Position numbers and translations under genes: made by a program. A stretch of 64,000 nt of DNA from Shinisaurus crocodilurus (lineage: Eukaryota > Chordata > Lepidosauria > Squamata > Shinisauridae), in NCBI GenBank assembly GCA_021292165.1, contig CM037879.1:17693525-17757524 (forward strand). The letters are read 5' to 3'. Numbering within the stretch: the first letter of the stretch is position 1; every line of letters starts with the position of its first letter. The notes under the pieces were generated by a model. It did not search any database. It saw nothing but the letters and a program-made list of their open reading frames with translations, and was not told the DNA's origin. This document shows positions 19,401-31,400 of the stretch, piece by piece.

Positions 19401-22400
19401 AGTCTATGCAGAATCACAAGCATTGCAGGCTTATATACACACTATTATTCCACAGATGTTCATGATTCTGAGGTTTCACTCAGTCTTATCCCCCAAATAG
19501 GATAACAATGAACTCCATGGTGTGTAGTACTGATCTATGCTTTTCAATGGCTTTCACCTGTAAATTGAAAAAAAAAAATCCACAAGCATACCTGATTTAA
19601 AGAATCCTCCCAAGATGGAGCACAATGGCTGCCTCCTGGTTGAACATCTAAGATAATATTAGGTGTCTGGAGTCCTGAAACAAATATAAAAGGCCAGCAG
19701 AATATGAGGCAATCGTGGGGCAGAGGGCATGTTATTCTGGATATAAAGAAGTATACTCTCTATTGGTGATGAAAGTGAATGTGGTATTTTGCCACAACCC
19801 TTTGATGCTCGATGACTGGTACGGATGAAATATCCATCGCATTTTCACAACAGGCGACCATTTCAGTCATTCTCAAGCCAAAAATGTGATCCAGATGTAT
19901 CCCCCCCCATAGCTACTATAATGGGACCCTTTCACATGGCACAATTTATGTCACAAGAATGCAGTTGGAAATCCACCACTATCTCCATTTTTGCAACCAG
20001 CAAGAACTAGGAGATTTATCTTGGTGGGATAAATTCCACTTGACAGGTCAGAAGTTCTGTAGCCAGATATGTGGTTTCTCTTAGAGCATCTCTACTGTAC
20101 CTTGCCCATGTTTAATATCACCATGGGTTGGATCCAATGCTGGTAATCTGCTAGTGGAACAGAAACTGCTAGTGGAAAGGCTTTCACTTCCTTCCCTGCA
20201 GCCCCCCAATCTGCTCCAGAGGATTGTTTATCAATTTCCTGGATTCTCTTGTTATTGTCCATAAGAACTCTTCATATATTGCTTTTTGTAATGATTCCTG
20301 AGTGCATCATACACGGAAACAGCATCATTTATGGATAGTATGCATGTGCACAAATTACTGATCTTTACTTGATTGCTGCTAATGGGGTGGAGTCTGCTAA
20401 TAGGAGAGCCTGATTCTATCTAAAGCACCTGGCTGAAGCTGTCCATCTCTTTCCTCCTCCTGCCTTGGTTGCCAGCTTGTGGGAGAGAGAGAGAGAGACC
20501 GACTAGCAAAGCCAAGAACTTCACATTTGGTGAGCTCAAATGCACCTCAGCAAGCAGCATCAGCAGAGTGCAGCAGCCAGGAGAGCAGAGGAACTGACAG
20601 GGACTCTCAAAACCATCTATTACTTGCTCCTTTTTAGCTGTTGAATTGAAGGCTGTTGAATGGGGAAGAGCTTGATCTTCCCCATTACCAATTAATATCT
20701 GGATAGTGTTTGAAGTGGGTGAATATCTGCCAGGCTAGGGGTTCTCTGTTTTATATTGGAGTTTTAATATGTGGTTAAGAAATTTACTGGTTAACTGGGG
20801 GCAGGGAGGGGGACCCCTAATAATGTGGTCATGGGTAGGGGAAGGTAGGGTGTTTGGGAATTAGCAGGCCAGTTGACGAGAAGAGGCGTAAGACACCTTG
20901 CATCTGTTCCCTCTTCTGGTTCTTACCAGCTTCCCTTGGGAATACCAGGTTGGTCCAAAACAAAATCTCCCTTATCCATTATTTAATTATGGATGAGAAG
21001 GCCAACCTGGTGTGTATTACCAAGACCTGGGTGGGGGAAGTGGGAGGGGTTAGTCTCTCACAGCTGTGCCGGGAGAGTTTTAGAGATTCTGCTGGTGTAC
21101 CGCCCACTCCACTGCCGATCACTCTCTCTGCCGCAGCTGAAAGAGGTGGTCTAAGATTTGGTGTTGAGGACCTCTAGGATGGTTTTGGAAAATCTCAATT
21201 TCCATGCTGAGGTCACTAAACCTGGGGCAGCTCGGGACTTCATGGTTTGGGGGTGCTCTTGGATCCAGCATTGTCACTGGAAGCACAGATGGTCTCAGTG
21301 GCGTGGAACACCTTTTATCAGCTCAGGCAGATATACCAACTACAAGTCTACCTGGACTGAGATAGCCAAGCTACAGTTATCCATGTTCTGGTAACCTCTC
21401 ATTTGGATTACTGCAATGTGCTATTCATGGAGCTGGCCTTGCAAATGGTCCGGAAACTTCAGCTGGTCCAAAATAGGGCAGCGAGATTGTTAAAGGGGAC
21501 TGGCTGATATGATAATATTACACCAGTGCTTTGTGATATGCACTAGTTTCCAGGCCCAATTCAAAGTACTGGTATTAACTTTTAAGGTCCTAAAGAGCTT
21601 GGAGTCAGGTTGCCTGAAGGAATGTCTTCTCCCATAATATACCTGCCCAGACCTTAAGATCATATTCAGAGGTCCTTTTCCAAGGTGCCCCTGCCAAATG
21701 AGGTGAGGCAGGTGATTATTAAGGAGAGGGCCTTTTCTGTGGTGGCACCCCGGTTGTGGAATGCCCTCCCCAGAGAGGCTCATGTGGCACCTATATTGTG
21801 GTCTTTTTGGTGCCAGGTGAAGAACTTTATATTCTCCCAGGCTTTTCAGTCCTTCAGTTTTTTAAAAAATAAATGTGTTTGTGTTTTAAGATCTTTGCAC
21901 TGCTGCTGAACTTTATTTTGGTTTTTAATCTGGGTTTATTCTCTTGTTTTAACCTTTTAAGATTGTCATATTATGTTTTATTATGTTACTGTATTTCATG
22001 GTTTTAAGTCTTGTTTTGTGAGCCAACCAGAGCACTTCAGCTACTGGGCAAAATATAATATAAGAAATAAATAATGTGTGTTATGCTAGCCAGAATTACA
22101 ATTTATACATCTATATGCTATTCCAAAATGATGCTCTTGAAGAGTATTTTGAAGTCAGGAATCAGTTAACGGTTTAATGGATGAAATGGCTCACAATAAT
22201 GATTTTAAAACACGTTTCTCACTCAGGTCCAGGCTCTAACTGCTGGGTCACCAGAACACTGAAACTCCATAACAACTAGCGAAACCAATATAATAAGTAT
22301 TTTAAATCAAATTTGTAGAAATGGCTTAAAAGATTAAATGGATTTTTTTATTTAAGGCTGAAATGTCACCTAAAATCTAACAAAATTATTTATGGGTAAA

Positions 22401-25400
22401 ACTTTGAATGCTAGCTATTTCCTACTTGTCTAACAATCTCCTGTAGGCATGCAGATTAATTTCTGGAGGCTGTAGCCACTGCATTATATCCAAATTTCTC
22501 TGCATTGCATGTAATATATAACTAGTACTTATATATGCCCTGATCCAAAAGGAAACATGCCGAAAAGCCCAAGCTAAGAACAAAACTTGCCCGCTCAAAG
22601 CCCTAGTCAGCTTGATTCAGGCATTATAATCTCTGTCAGACAAACCATGGTTTATCACACTGGGAACAGCAGCGTGACTGTGCATGCTCCTTCCTCGCTT
22701 GTCCCCTCATGCACCTGGCTTTGGCAAAGAGATCATGGTTTCTTCTGCTTGAACCAAGAAACTGTGATTTAAGCAGGGGAGGCTGGTGACTCCTATTTCA
22801 TAGATTTCATAGATCAGTGATGGCGAACATTTTTGAGCCCGAGTGCCCAAACTGCAACACAAAACCAACTTATTTATTTCAAAGTGCCTTAAATTTGGCA
22901 GGAAGGAGGAGGGGGCACTAGCTAATCGCGCCCCGCTCTGTCTCAGGGCATGGCTCTTCACCGGGCGCGCAAAGTTTCGGGCGCGCGCGCGCTGTGCTTC
23001 TGAGCTGTCTGTTCAGTTAGAAGGAGGGCTGGGTGCCTGTGCAGTCTGCTTCTGGGGGTGGAGATGTTGGAGTGTGCCTACCTGTGGAGGCCACCGAGGA
23101 ATGAGTGGAGAGGAATTACTATGGAAACCCGACGCTGAATGCAGAAGGGGACGGTCTTTTCGCGATCTGGTGACCAATGGCTCAAGTGCCCACAGAGAGG
23201 TCCCTGTGTGCCAGCTGTGGCACGCGTGCCATAGGTTCGCCATCACTGTCATATAGAGTTGGAAGGAGCCTACAAGGCTATCGAGTCCAACCCCCTGCTC
23301 AATGCAGGAAACTAGAGGAGGGGTCTCCCATCCAAGTAATAACCAGGCCTGACCCTGCTTAGCTTTCCACGCTCAGACAAGCGGAGCCAGCATAAGCCAC
23401 AGGCCTTTGGTGGGGCTCCTTTTCCATTGCAGGTTTTATTTGGAGCTTCACAGGAGCTATCCATGGTGCTGAACCTATTTTGGGGATCGAGTTCAGAAGG
23501 ACAGGTTGCTTACCTGTAACTGTGGCTCTTCGAGTGGTCATCTGTGCAGTCACACATATGGGCTCTGCGCCTGCGCGGAGGCCGCTTCGGGAAGATTCTA
23601 AAGCTGAGGCAAATTTGGGCGGGAACCCCTCCCCCCTCGTGTCTCCTTTCACGGGTTCCCGCCCTCTCCCTCAGTTCCCCTGAGACCGCCATCGCGATCC
23701 CAGAGTTAAGGAAGAACATATAGGAAAAAGTTTTCCCAGTGCATGAATCAATACCGAAAGACGAATTCGATGGTGTTACACGGTATCGACAATTGTATAC
23801 CCAAGTGCCCCGATTCAGTACACCAGCGAACTCGACGGTGACACCGATGCGGGGACGGCTGGGCGGGTTGTGTGACTGCACAGATGACCACTCGAAGAAC
23901 CACAGTTACAGGTAAGCAACCTGTCCTCCTCCTTCGTGGTCTCTGTGCATCACACATATGGGCAGAGTAGCAAGCTGACTTACCGGAGGAGGGTCGGTGT
24001 CGAGATTATTGCAGGACCGAGGAAAGGACAGCTCTGCCAAATGCATTGTCCCTCCGGGATCGGACATCAACCTGGTAATGCGTCACGAACGTTGAAGGCG
24101 TGGACCATGTAGCCGCCTTACAAACTTCCGTCATCGAGACGCCCCTTGCAAAGGCAGTCGAGGTTGACACCGCTCTAGTAGAGTGAGCTCGTATCGAACC
24201 CGACAGCAATTGTCTTTTGAGTTTGTAAGCCAACTCAATGCAGTTCACTATCCAAGAAGATAACCGCTGGCTCGAGACCGGGAAGCCTTTGGAGGGTCCA
24301 CCGTAGCAAACGAAAAGACGGGGAGACTTCCTGATGGACTCAGTACGGGACTTGTAAAATATTAGCGCCCTTCGTACGTCCAACATGTGCAGCTGACGCT
24401 CCAATGAGGATGTTGGAGCTTGAAAGAATGCTGGCAATATGATGTCCTGATTTAAATGGAAGGTAGACATGACTTTAGGGAGGAAAGTTAAGTCTGGGCG
24501 TAACACCACCTTTTCTTTGTGGAAACTAAGGTACGGTGAATCCACCCTTAGAGCTGCCAGCTCCGAGGCTCTGCGAGCAGAGGTGATGGCAATAAGAAAA
24601 GCGGTCTTAAAAGTTACCAAATGAAGATCTGTTGTAGCCATGGGCTCGAATGGCTTAGACATGAGCACTTGGAGTACTAATTGTAGGTCCCAAACTGGAG
24701 TAATTGCTCTAAATGAAGGTGCTATGTTCTTTAATCCTTTCATAAAGCGCTTGACTAATGGGTTTGAAAACAAGGTAAATCCATCGTGCCCATCATGGTA
24801 AGCTGATAAGGCAGCTAAATACACTTTTAACGAGCTCGTCTTAAGTCCTTTGTGTTGCAAATGGAGAAGGAACTGCAGCACTTGATGGATAGGAGCACTA
24901 GAGTAGGGTACTTCAATGCGACCAAGGTACTCACAGAAGGCTTTCCATTTCCTTGCATAGGAAGCTCTAGTGGACGGTTTCCAAGCTTCTTGTAGCACCA
25001 GCTTGATCTCCGAAGGGAGAGTGCTCGGTATCATATTCGCCAGGCTGTGAGTTTCAGGATGGATAGATTCGGGTGCAACAGCGAGCCCCGAGCTTGTGAC
25101 AGTATTGTTGCCGTGTTCGGTAGGTAACGGTACTCTCCTTTGGATAGTCGAGGGAGTGGTGCAAACCAGGCCTGCCTCGGCCACCATGGGGTCACCAGGA
25201 TGCAGTTCGTGCCCTTGGACTGGATTTTCGAGACGACTTTGGTCAGTAACGGAATCGGTGGGAATATATAGAACAGAGTCCCCGACCAAGTTATTAGGAA
25301 CGCGTCCCCGATCGATGAGCTGCCGTGCCCCGCTCTGCTGCAGAAAATCTGGCAAGTTGCATTGGCTGCAGTGGCGAAGAGATCTACCAACGGAGTACCC

Positions 25401-28400
25401 CACTGTTGAAAAAGGGACTGCCGAATTCGATCTTCGAGCTGCCACTCGTGAGAGTTGATAGACATTCTGCTGAGGGCATCTGCCAGCATATTGTCCTTCC
25501 CAGCAATGTGGATGGCTCTCACGGATATATGACGAGGGATCATCCAGTCGAACATACGAAGGGTTAGGTTGGTCAGGCGCAGCAAGTGGGTGCCGCCCTC
25601 CTTGTTCAGGTAAGCCACAACCGTTGTATTGTCCGTGACCACCTGCAGTTGCCTTGCACTGAGTACGGATTCGAGGGATTTCATCGAATTCCACACTGCC
25701 TTGAGCTCGAGTACGTTGATGTGCTTCCCTCGATCTTGTGGGCCCCACTGGCCTTGCGCTGTGTGAGAGCCGCAGTGAGCTCCCCAGACCAGGAGAGAGG
25801 CATCTGTTGTCAGCGTGAGTGAAGGCGTGATGGGTTGAAACGGTAGTCCTTTCGTCAGGTTGGAGGAGTTCGTCCACCAACGAAGTGATTGTTTGATGCT
25901 GGCTGGAATAGATAATCGGGTTCGATGGGCATTCATCTCGGAATCGAACGACCTTATGAACCAGTTTTGGAGCTGGCGCATTTGAAGTCTAGCGAGAGGG
26001 ACGACCGATATCGACGAAGCCATGAGTCCGAGAAGCCGTTGAACCGAATGGGCTGTGCACGAAGTCGCTTTCTGTAGTTTCGAAGCGAGGGTAAGTATTT
26101 TGAGAGTCCTGTCTTTGGGCAGGAAGGCAGCGACCGACAGTAGCATCTAAAAGTGCTCCGATGAATTGGATCCTCTGAGTTGGATAAAGTGTGGACTTTT
26201 TCTCGTTGAGACAGAGTCCGAGAATGTTCAAAGTGTCAGTAGTCAGGCGGAGGGAGCTCCAAAGTTCCTGAGCAGATGGTGCAACGATGAGCCAATCGTC
26301 CAGGTAGGGGTAGAGTGTCACCCCTTGAGTCCGTAGAGCCGCACAGACTACTGTCATACATTTGGTAAACACCCTCGGTGCCAGTTGAAGAGTCCGAACG
26401 GGAGAACTTTGAATTGGTAAGTATCGGATCCGATCTTGAACCTCAGGTATCTTTGGCTGTCTCGATGAATCCCTATGTGGAAGTAGGCATCTTGGAGATC
26501 GATGGATGCAAACCAGTCGGTCTTGCGGAGGAGAGGCAAGATCGATTGGAGAGTGACCATCCTGAACTTCTTGGGTGGAATGAAGAAGTTCACTGAACGC
26601 AGGTCCAGGATCGGTCGAAGCCCTCCATCCTTCTTTGACACCGTGAAATACCTGGAATACAGGCCGTCCTGTACAAGGTGATGAGGGACTTTCTGGATGG
26701 CCCCTTTGTGAAGCAAGGAAACGACCTCTTCCTGCAGTGTGTGGGAAGGCTGCGTGGTGCGGATGCCAAGAAAAGGTGGGAGGGCGTCGAACTCGATCCT
26801 GTATCCATGTCGGATAATGTCCAGAACCCAACGATCGGTGGTAATTTTCTTCCAGGATGGTAGGAAGAGGGATAGTCGAGTTCCAAACTGAGGTCGAGCC
26901 GGGAGGATTGGTGCAGAGATGTCGGTCGGGCCTTCGCATGAGTCAAACGCGCCGCTTTTGAAAGTCGCCTCCTTTACGGGAGCCCCGGTACCGTTGTTGC
27001 TGGTACTGACGACTCTGTGCCTGGGGCTGCTGTGGACGAGCACGACTGTCCTGCCACTGCTGTTGTTATTGACTCGGTTGGGCAGAAGTAATAGCGGCCG
27101 GATACGGAGCCCACCTGCAGGCGTCTGAAGGGTTTAGAGGAGGGTGGTGGAAGGAGACCCATCTTCCTCGCGTTTACACGTGCCTTCTGTACCGCGTCAA
27201 GGGAATCGTCAGTTTTATCGTTAAAAAGTCCGATTCCATCGAAGGGTAAGTTTTCTATCTTGGCTTTGGTTTCTGTGGTCAATGTTGAGGACCTAAGCCA
27301 AGCGTGACGGCGTAGGGCGACGGCACTCACCAGAGATCTTCCATGACAGTCTCCTTGGTGCCTGGCAGTATGAATCTGCTGTCTCGATGTATTTGTCGCC
27401 TCAGCCTGGAAAACTCGAGCCAAGTCCCTTTTCTCGTCCGGTAGATAGTCGATTAGTCCTCCCATTTTTTCCCAAAGGAAGAGCTGGTACCTAGCCATGG
27501 TAGCCTGGTAACCAGCAACCCAGATCCCCAGGGCGCTTGAGGTGTAGACCCTTCTTCTGAAGTTGTCTAGTCGCTTTCCTTCGGGATCAGATGGGGTGGA
27601 GTGTTGCTTCCCCGATCTGGATTGGGCCGACTCTACTATCACCGAGTTGGGAGCTGGATGGGAGAAAAGGAACTTGGCTGTGTCTGGTTGAATTTTATAA
27701 AGTGCGTCCAGGCGCTTTGCTGCCGGCGGGGCTGTGGAAGGTGAGTTCCATGATCCTTGAACAGTTTCCAGCATCATCGGGGTGATTGGTAGTAGTGTTG
27801 GACCCGCAGACGATTTGGAGACTGCATCGAAGAGCGGATCGACCATTTTCTTCTCTTCTACCACAGTCTCGAGGCCCAGGGCCTGGGCCATTAGAAGGAC
27901 CTGGTCCTGAAACGTGCCCATGTCCTCAGAAGGGGACACGGCAGCCTGTGTGGAAACGTTCTGGTCCGGAGACAGTCGACGACGGAGACAAGGAAAGAAT
28001 CGAATCCGAGCTGGATAAGGGTGACTCTGGAGTCGATGACTTGCGGGAACGAGACACTGCTGTCATTGATACCGTAGTCAGCTGGTCCTCTCCTTCACGA
28101 ACCTCCAAAGGAGGGGCAATCGGTCGAATTGGAGGAGAAGACCTCCTGGGACTCGGACGCGCCACTTCCCATCTAGGCGGAGGTGGACTGGACTCCCTAC
28201 GCGGAGATTGCCTTCTGATCGGGGACCTGTCCTGAGAGCGGTACACTCTTGGCTGGTATCTATACTCCGATACTGGAGAGCGCCTTCGACGATAGTCGTA
28301 TCAAGATACAGAGGAGTACCTCGAGTCTCTTGAGTCGTGGGACCGCTCTCTGTAGTGCGGGAGGTCCCGAGGCCGATGAGAATCAGTAGATCTGGAGGAT

Positions 28401-31400
28401 GCCCGGTCCCAGGGTAATCATGACTTCCTCGATCTCGAGGGATCTAGACCGAGTTCGTGACGTACGAGCCCGTACGCTACGGACAGGAGAGCCGAGGGCT
28501 GGAGGAGTCGGGGCTCGTTCCAAAGGCCTCGGGTCTGATGGGGAGTCCGGTATTTCGCCCTCCGATACCGAAAGAGCTAGAACGGGGTTCTTCGAGCCCG
28601 AATAAGTTTTTGGAGGAGAGGAAGGCATTGGGTCCCTCGAGCCCGAGGGAGCCGCAGTAGGAGGAGACTTCTGCCCAGCCGGGTCTTCAGCGGTTACGAC
28701 ATCCGTCGGTTCGGGAGCCAGCGTCGATCTCGAGCCCGAGGCTAATTTTTTCGCCAGTCTCCTCACTTTGTCCTTCCTCTCCTTGCTCTTTCTCTTCGCC
28801 TCCTCCTTTTCTCTGTGAGCCTTTTTAAGTTTGCTCTTAGAGATCATGGTTGCCATGTATTTCTCCTGAGCAGCCGCCGAGGAGACCGTGTGGGATGGCG
28901 GCGTACTAGGCCTTACCGAAGGGACAGGCCGTTCCGCGGGCGGTTGGAGAGCTCTTTTATATAAAATGGCGGTCAACTTGTCTGCCCTGTGCCTCCTTGC
29001 CTGCTTTGTGAACGCTTGACAATGGTGGCAAGCATCCACGTTATGCTCTTCACCCAGGCAGGCGAGACAGAGCGAATGCCCGTCTGCTGGCGGGAGTTTC
29101 GTGCCACACCTAACGCACTTGCGAAAGGGAGCTTTTGGAGCCATAGTAGGGCAAATGATCGACGATCCCACGACGAACGGGGGGAAGAAGATATTTTGAA
29201 GAAAAGTCCTCAGGAAAAACAGTGAATTCAGTTGAATTCTCTAATAGAATACTAGAACCTCTCGAAGAACTACCATACGCGATGGCGGTCGAAGAGGAAC
29301 TGAGGAAGAGGGCGGGAACCCGTGAAAGGAGACGCAAGGGGGGAGGGGTTCCCACCCAAATTTGCCTCAGCTTTAGAATCTTCCCGAAGTGGCCTCCGCG
29401 CAGGCGCAGAGCCCATATGTGTGATGCACAGAGACCACGAAGAAGAACCATGGATAGCTCCTATGAAGCTCCAAATTAAACCTGAAAAACCTGCAATGGA
29501 AAAGGAGCCCCACCAAAATAGGGAGTCACCAGCCTCCACTGGATTTAAGGGCTCACTCCAACCCAAGGTATGAAACCAGAATCTAATGTGCTCTGAATCA
29601 GGCCTCTCAATAATACTAATCATCTGTTTGGGAGGGGGGGGAGGAAGCCAGACACTAAATTCAGACACCACCCTACTGTCCCTGAAGAAGAGGATGGTGC
29701 CACTGCCGAGCTCTTAACCTGGACTTTGCACACCCAGCTCTTGCTCCTAGGTTGCCGGCAAGATGGGCAATTAATAAATGTAAATAAATAAATAAATAAA
29801 TAAAAATAGGCTGGACTCCTCTGCTTGCAGCCACACTAGTGACGATTTGCACACACATATCCTCTTGTTTGATTGGGGCAATAGTCCTTATATTGTTGTG
29901 TTCTTTAGGGCAATCCTATTGATTACACCCTCAATGCTCGTAAGCCTCTGAACTCAGACACTTACGAGCATCCAATGCAGAGCAGGAGGAGTGGCCAAGG
30001 TGATCTCCACCTTGCTGCTCCTCCTACTCTGCATTTTAGTTAGACGTTTTCAGCCATCTAGCTGAGACACTTCAGAGGGGGAGGGAAGGAGGCTGGAATG
30101 CTGTTAGGATACCATATCCTGGCGGCCCCAGTCTCCTCCCCTCCCTGCCCGCAGAACGCCTCCTTTACCTCATCTCTAAGGTCAATTTCCTGAACTCGGA
30201 GAGGCAGCCAGAGTGGTTCTTACCACCCCTGCAGTGAGGATGGAGCAGCGAGATCAGAGTGCAGATTCCCAGCTCTGAAGTGGGAGCTCTGTTTCAGACC
30301 TCGGATCTGGGAATCTGAATTATCCTATGGCCTCCCAGACAATGTCTGTGGGCCATAGGATTGCTCCCTTAATTGTGTTTATAATCTTTTTATTTTTCTG
30401 GTTGTTTTAACCAAGTTTATTGTAATCTTGGATTTATTACTGTTGACCGACTTGAGTGCCATTTGTTTGGTGGAAAGGCAGGGTATAAATCAAATTAATA
30501 AATAATATTGCAACTATGTTTCATAAGATTTAAATAACTATATCTAAATGTTAGGATTTCTACTGTTACCTTTCTTATCTGTGCTGTTGGCTTGGGCATG
30601 ATCTTTTACAGCTTTTCTAAGCTTACAGATGTATCTTAATAACCCTGCCAGAGGTACTCGTTGATCATTTTCAGAGACTGTGATGAAAACAGAAGGATAA
30701 TTCTAGAGGGAGAGAGAGAAAAAGAGAGAGGGGTGGGTGGGGAGGAAATGTCTGAGTTAGCAGGATGGAGTTACTGATGCCAATCTGTGCAGCCATTAAT
30801 TTTTAACCTGGTGGAAGTTGTTCTGCAACGTCAGCAGGAGAGAAGCGTTAGGCAGATTTAATTATATGGATGAAGAAACCACCCATGCCATAGCCATACT
30901 TGACAATTATGGGAAGATTTTATCTGTGACTTAATAAACAGCTGTACTTGCTTCCAGTTAAAACTCCTCTGTAAACATCCTCTATGATTGAGACTAGAAA
31001 GAAGCTCCAAGGAAAACTTGCCAGCTCCTCCTCCTCACTCTCAACACAATTGAAGGGTGTGCTATGCTAAGGATTGATTTAACCCAGTGTTCTCTAACCT
31101 GGGGTCCCCAGATGTTTTTGGCCTACAACTCTCAGCATGCCCCAGCCAGCATGCTGGGAGTTGTAGGCCAAAAACATCTGGGGACCCCAGGTTGAAGAAC
31201 ACTGACTTAACCTTTTCACCACCATTTAATCTTGCTCTCTCTCACTCACTCACTCACTCACTCTCTATTGTTAGTTATTTAGGTTTATACCCAGCCCCGG
31301 GCAATCAAATTTTTGTAACTCGCTATCTTGTTAAGGAGCCTGGATAATTTGGGACTGCAGGTAGCACTGCTGCCACTAAGTTCTGCCTCTAGTAAGTTTG

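Larger units (their letters stand above)
23498..29443 (-). mobile_element. DIRS-type retrotransposon (tyrosine recombinase)
   Basis: About 5.9 kb. Inverted terminal repeats lie at about 23498-23695 and 29280-29443 (shared GCCTGCGCGGAGGCC and GGGAAGATTCTAAAGC). An internal complementary region at 23869-23963 joins the complement of the left end to the complement of the right end. There are gag, RT-RNase H and tyrosine-recombinase genes. Inserted at the centre of the foldback element without an evident target duplication, as expected for DIRS. Same strand as PREPL. Confidence 0.92.
22774..29541. mobile_element. hAT foldback MITE, interrupted by SINE, hAT and DIRS
   Basis: Left end CAGGGGAGGCTGGTGACTCC and right end GAGTCACCAGCCTCCACTG, flanked by a perfect 8-bp duplication GATTTAAG (22766-22773, 29542-29549). 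Host pieces are 22774 to about 22796, 23409-23497 and 29444-29541; the rest is inserted. The uninterrupted sister copy is 45414-45652. Confidence 0.9.

Noticed and set aside
25096..25880. Open frames on + and the first half of the 624-residue - frame in the DIRS element
   Set aside because: They overlap the RNase H coding sequence in other frames and show no family motif.
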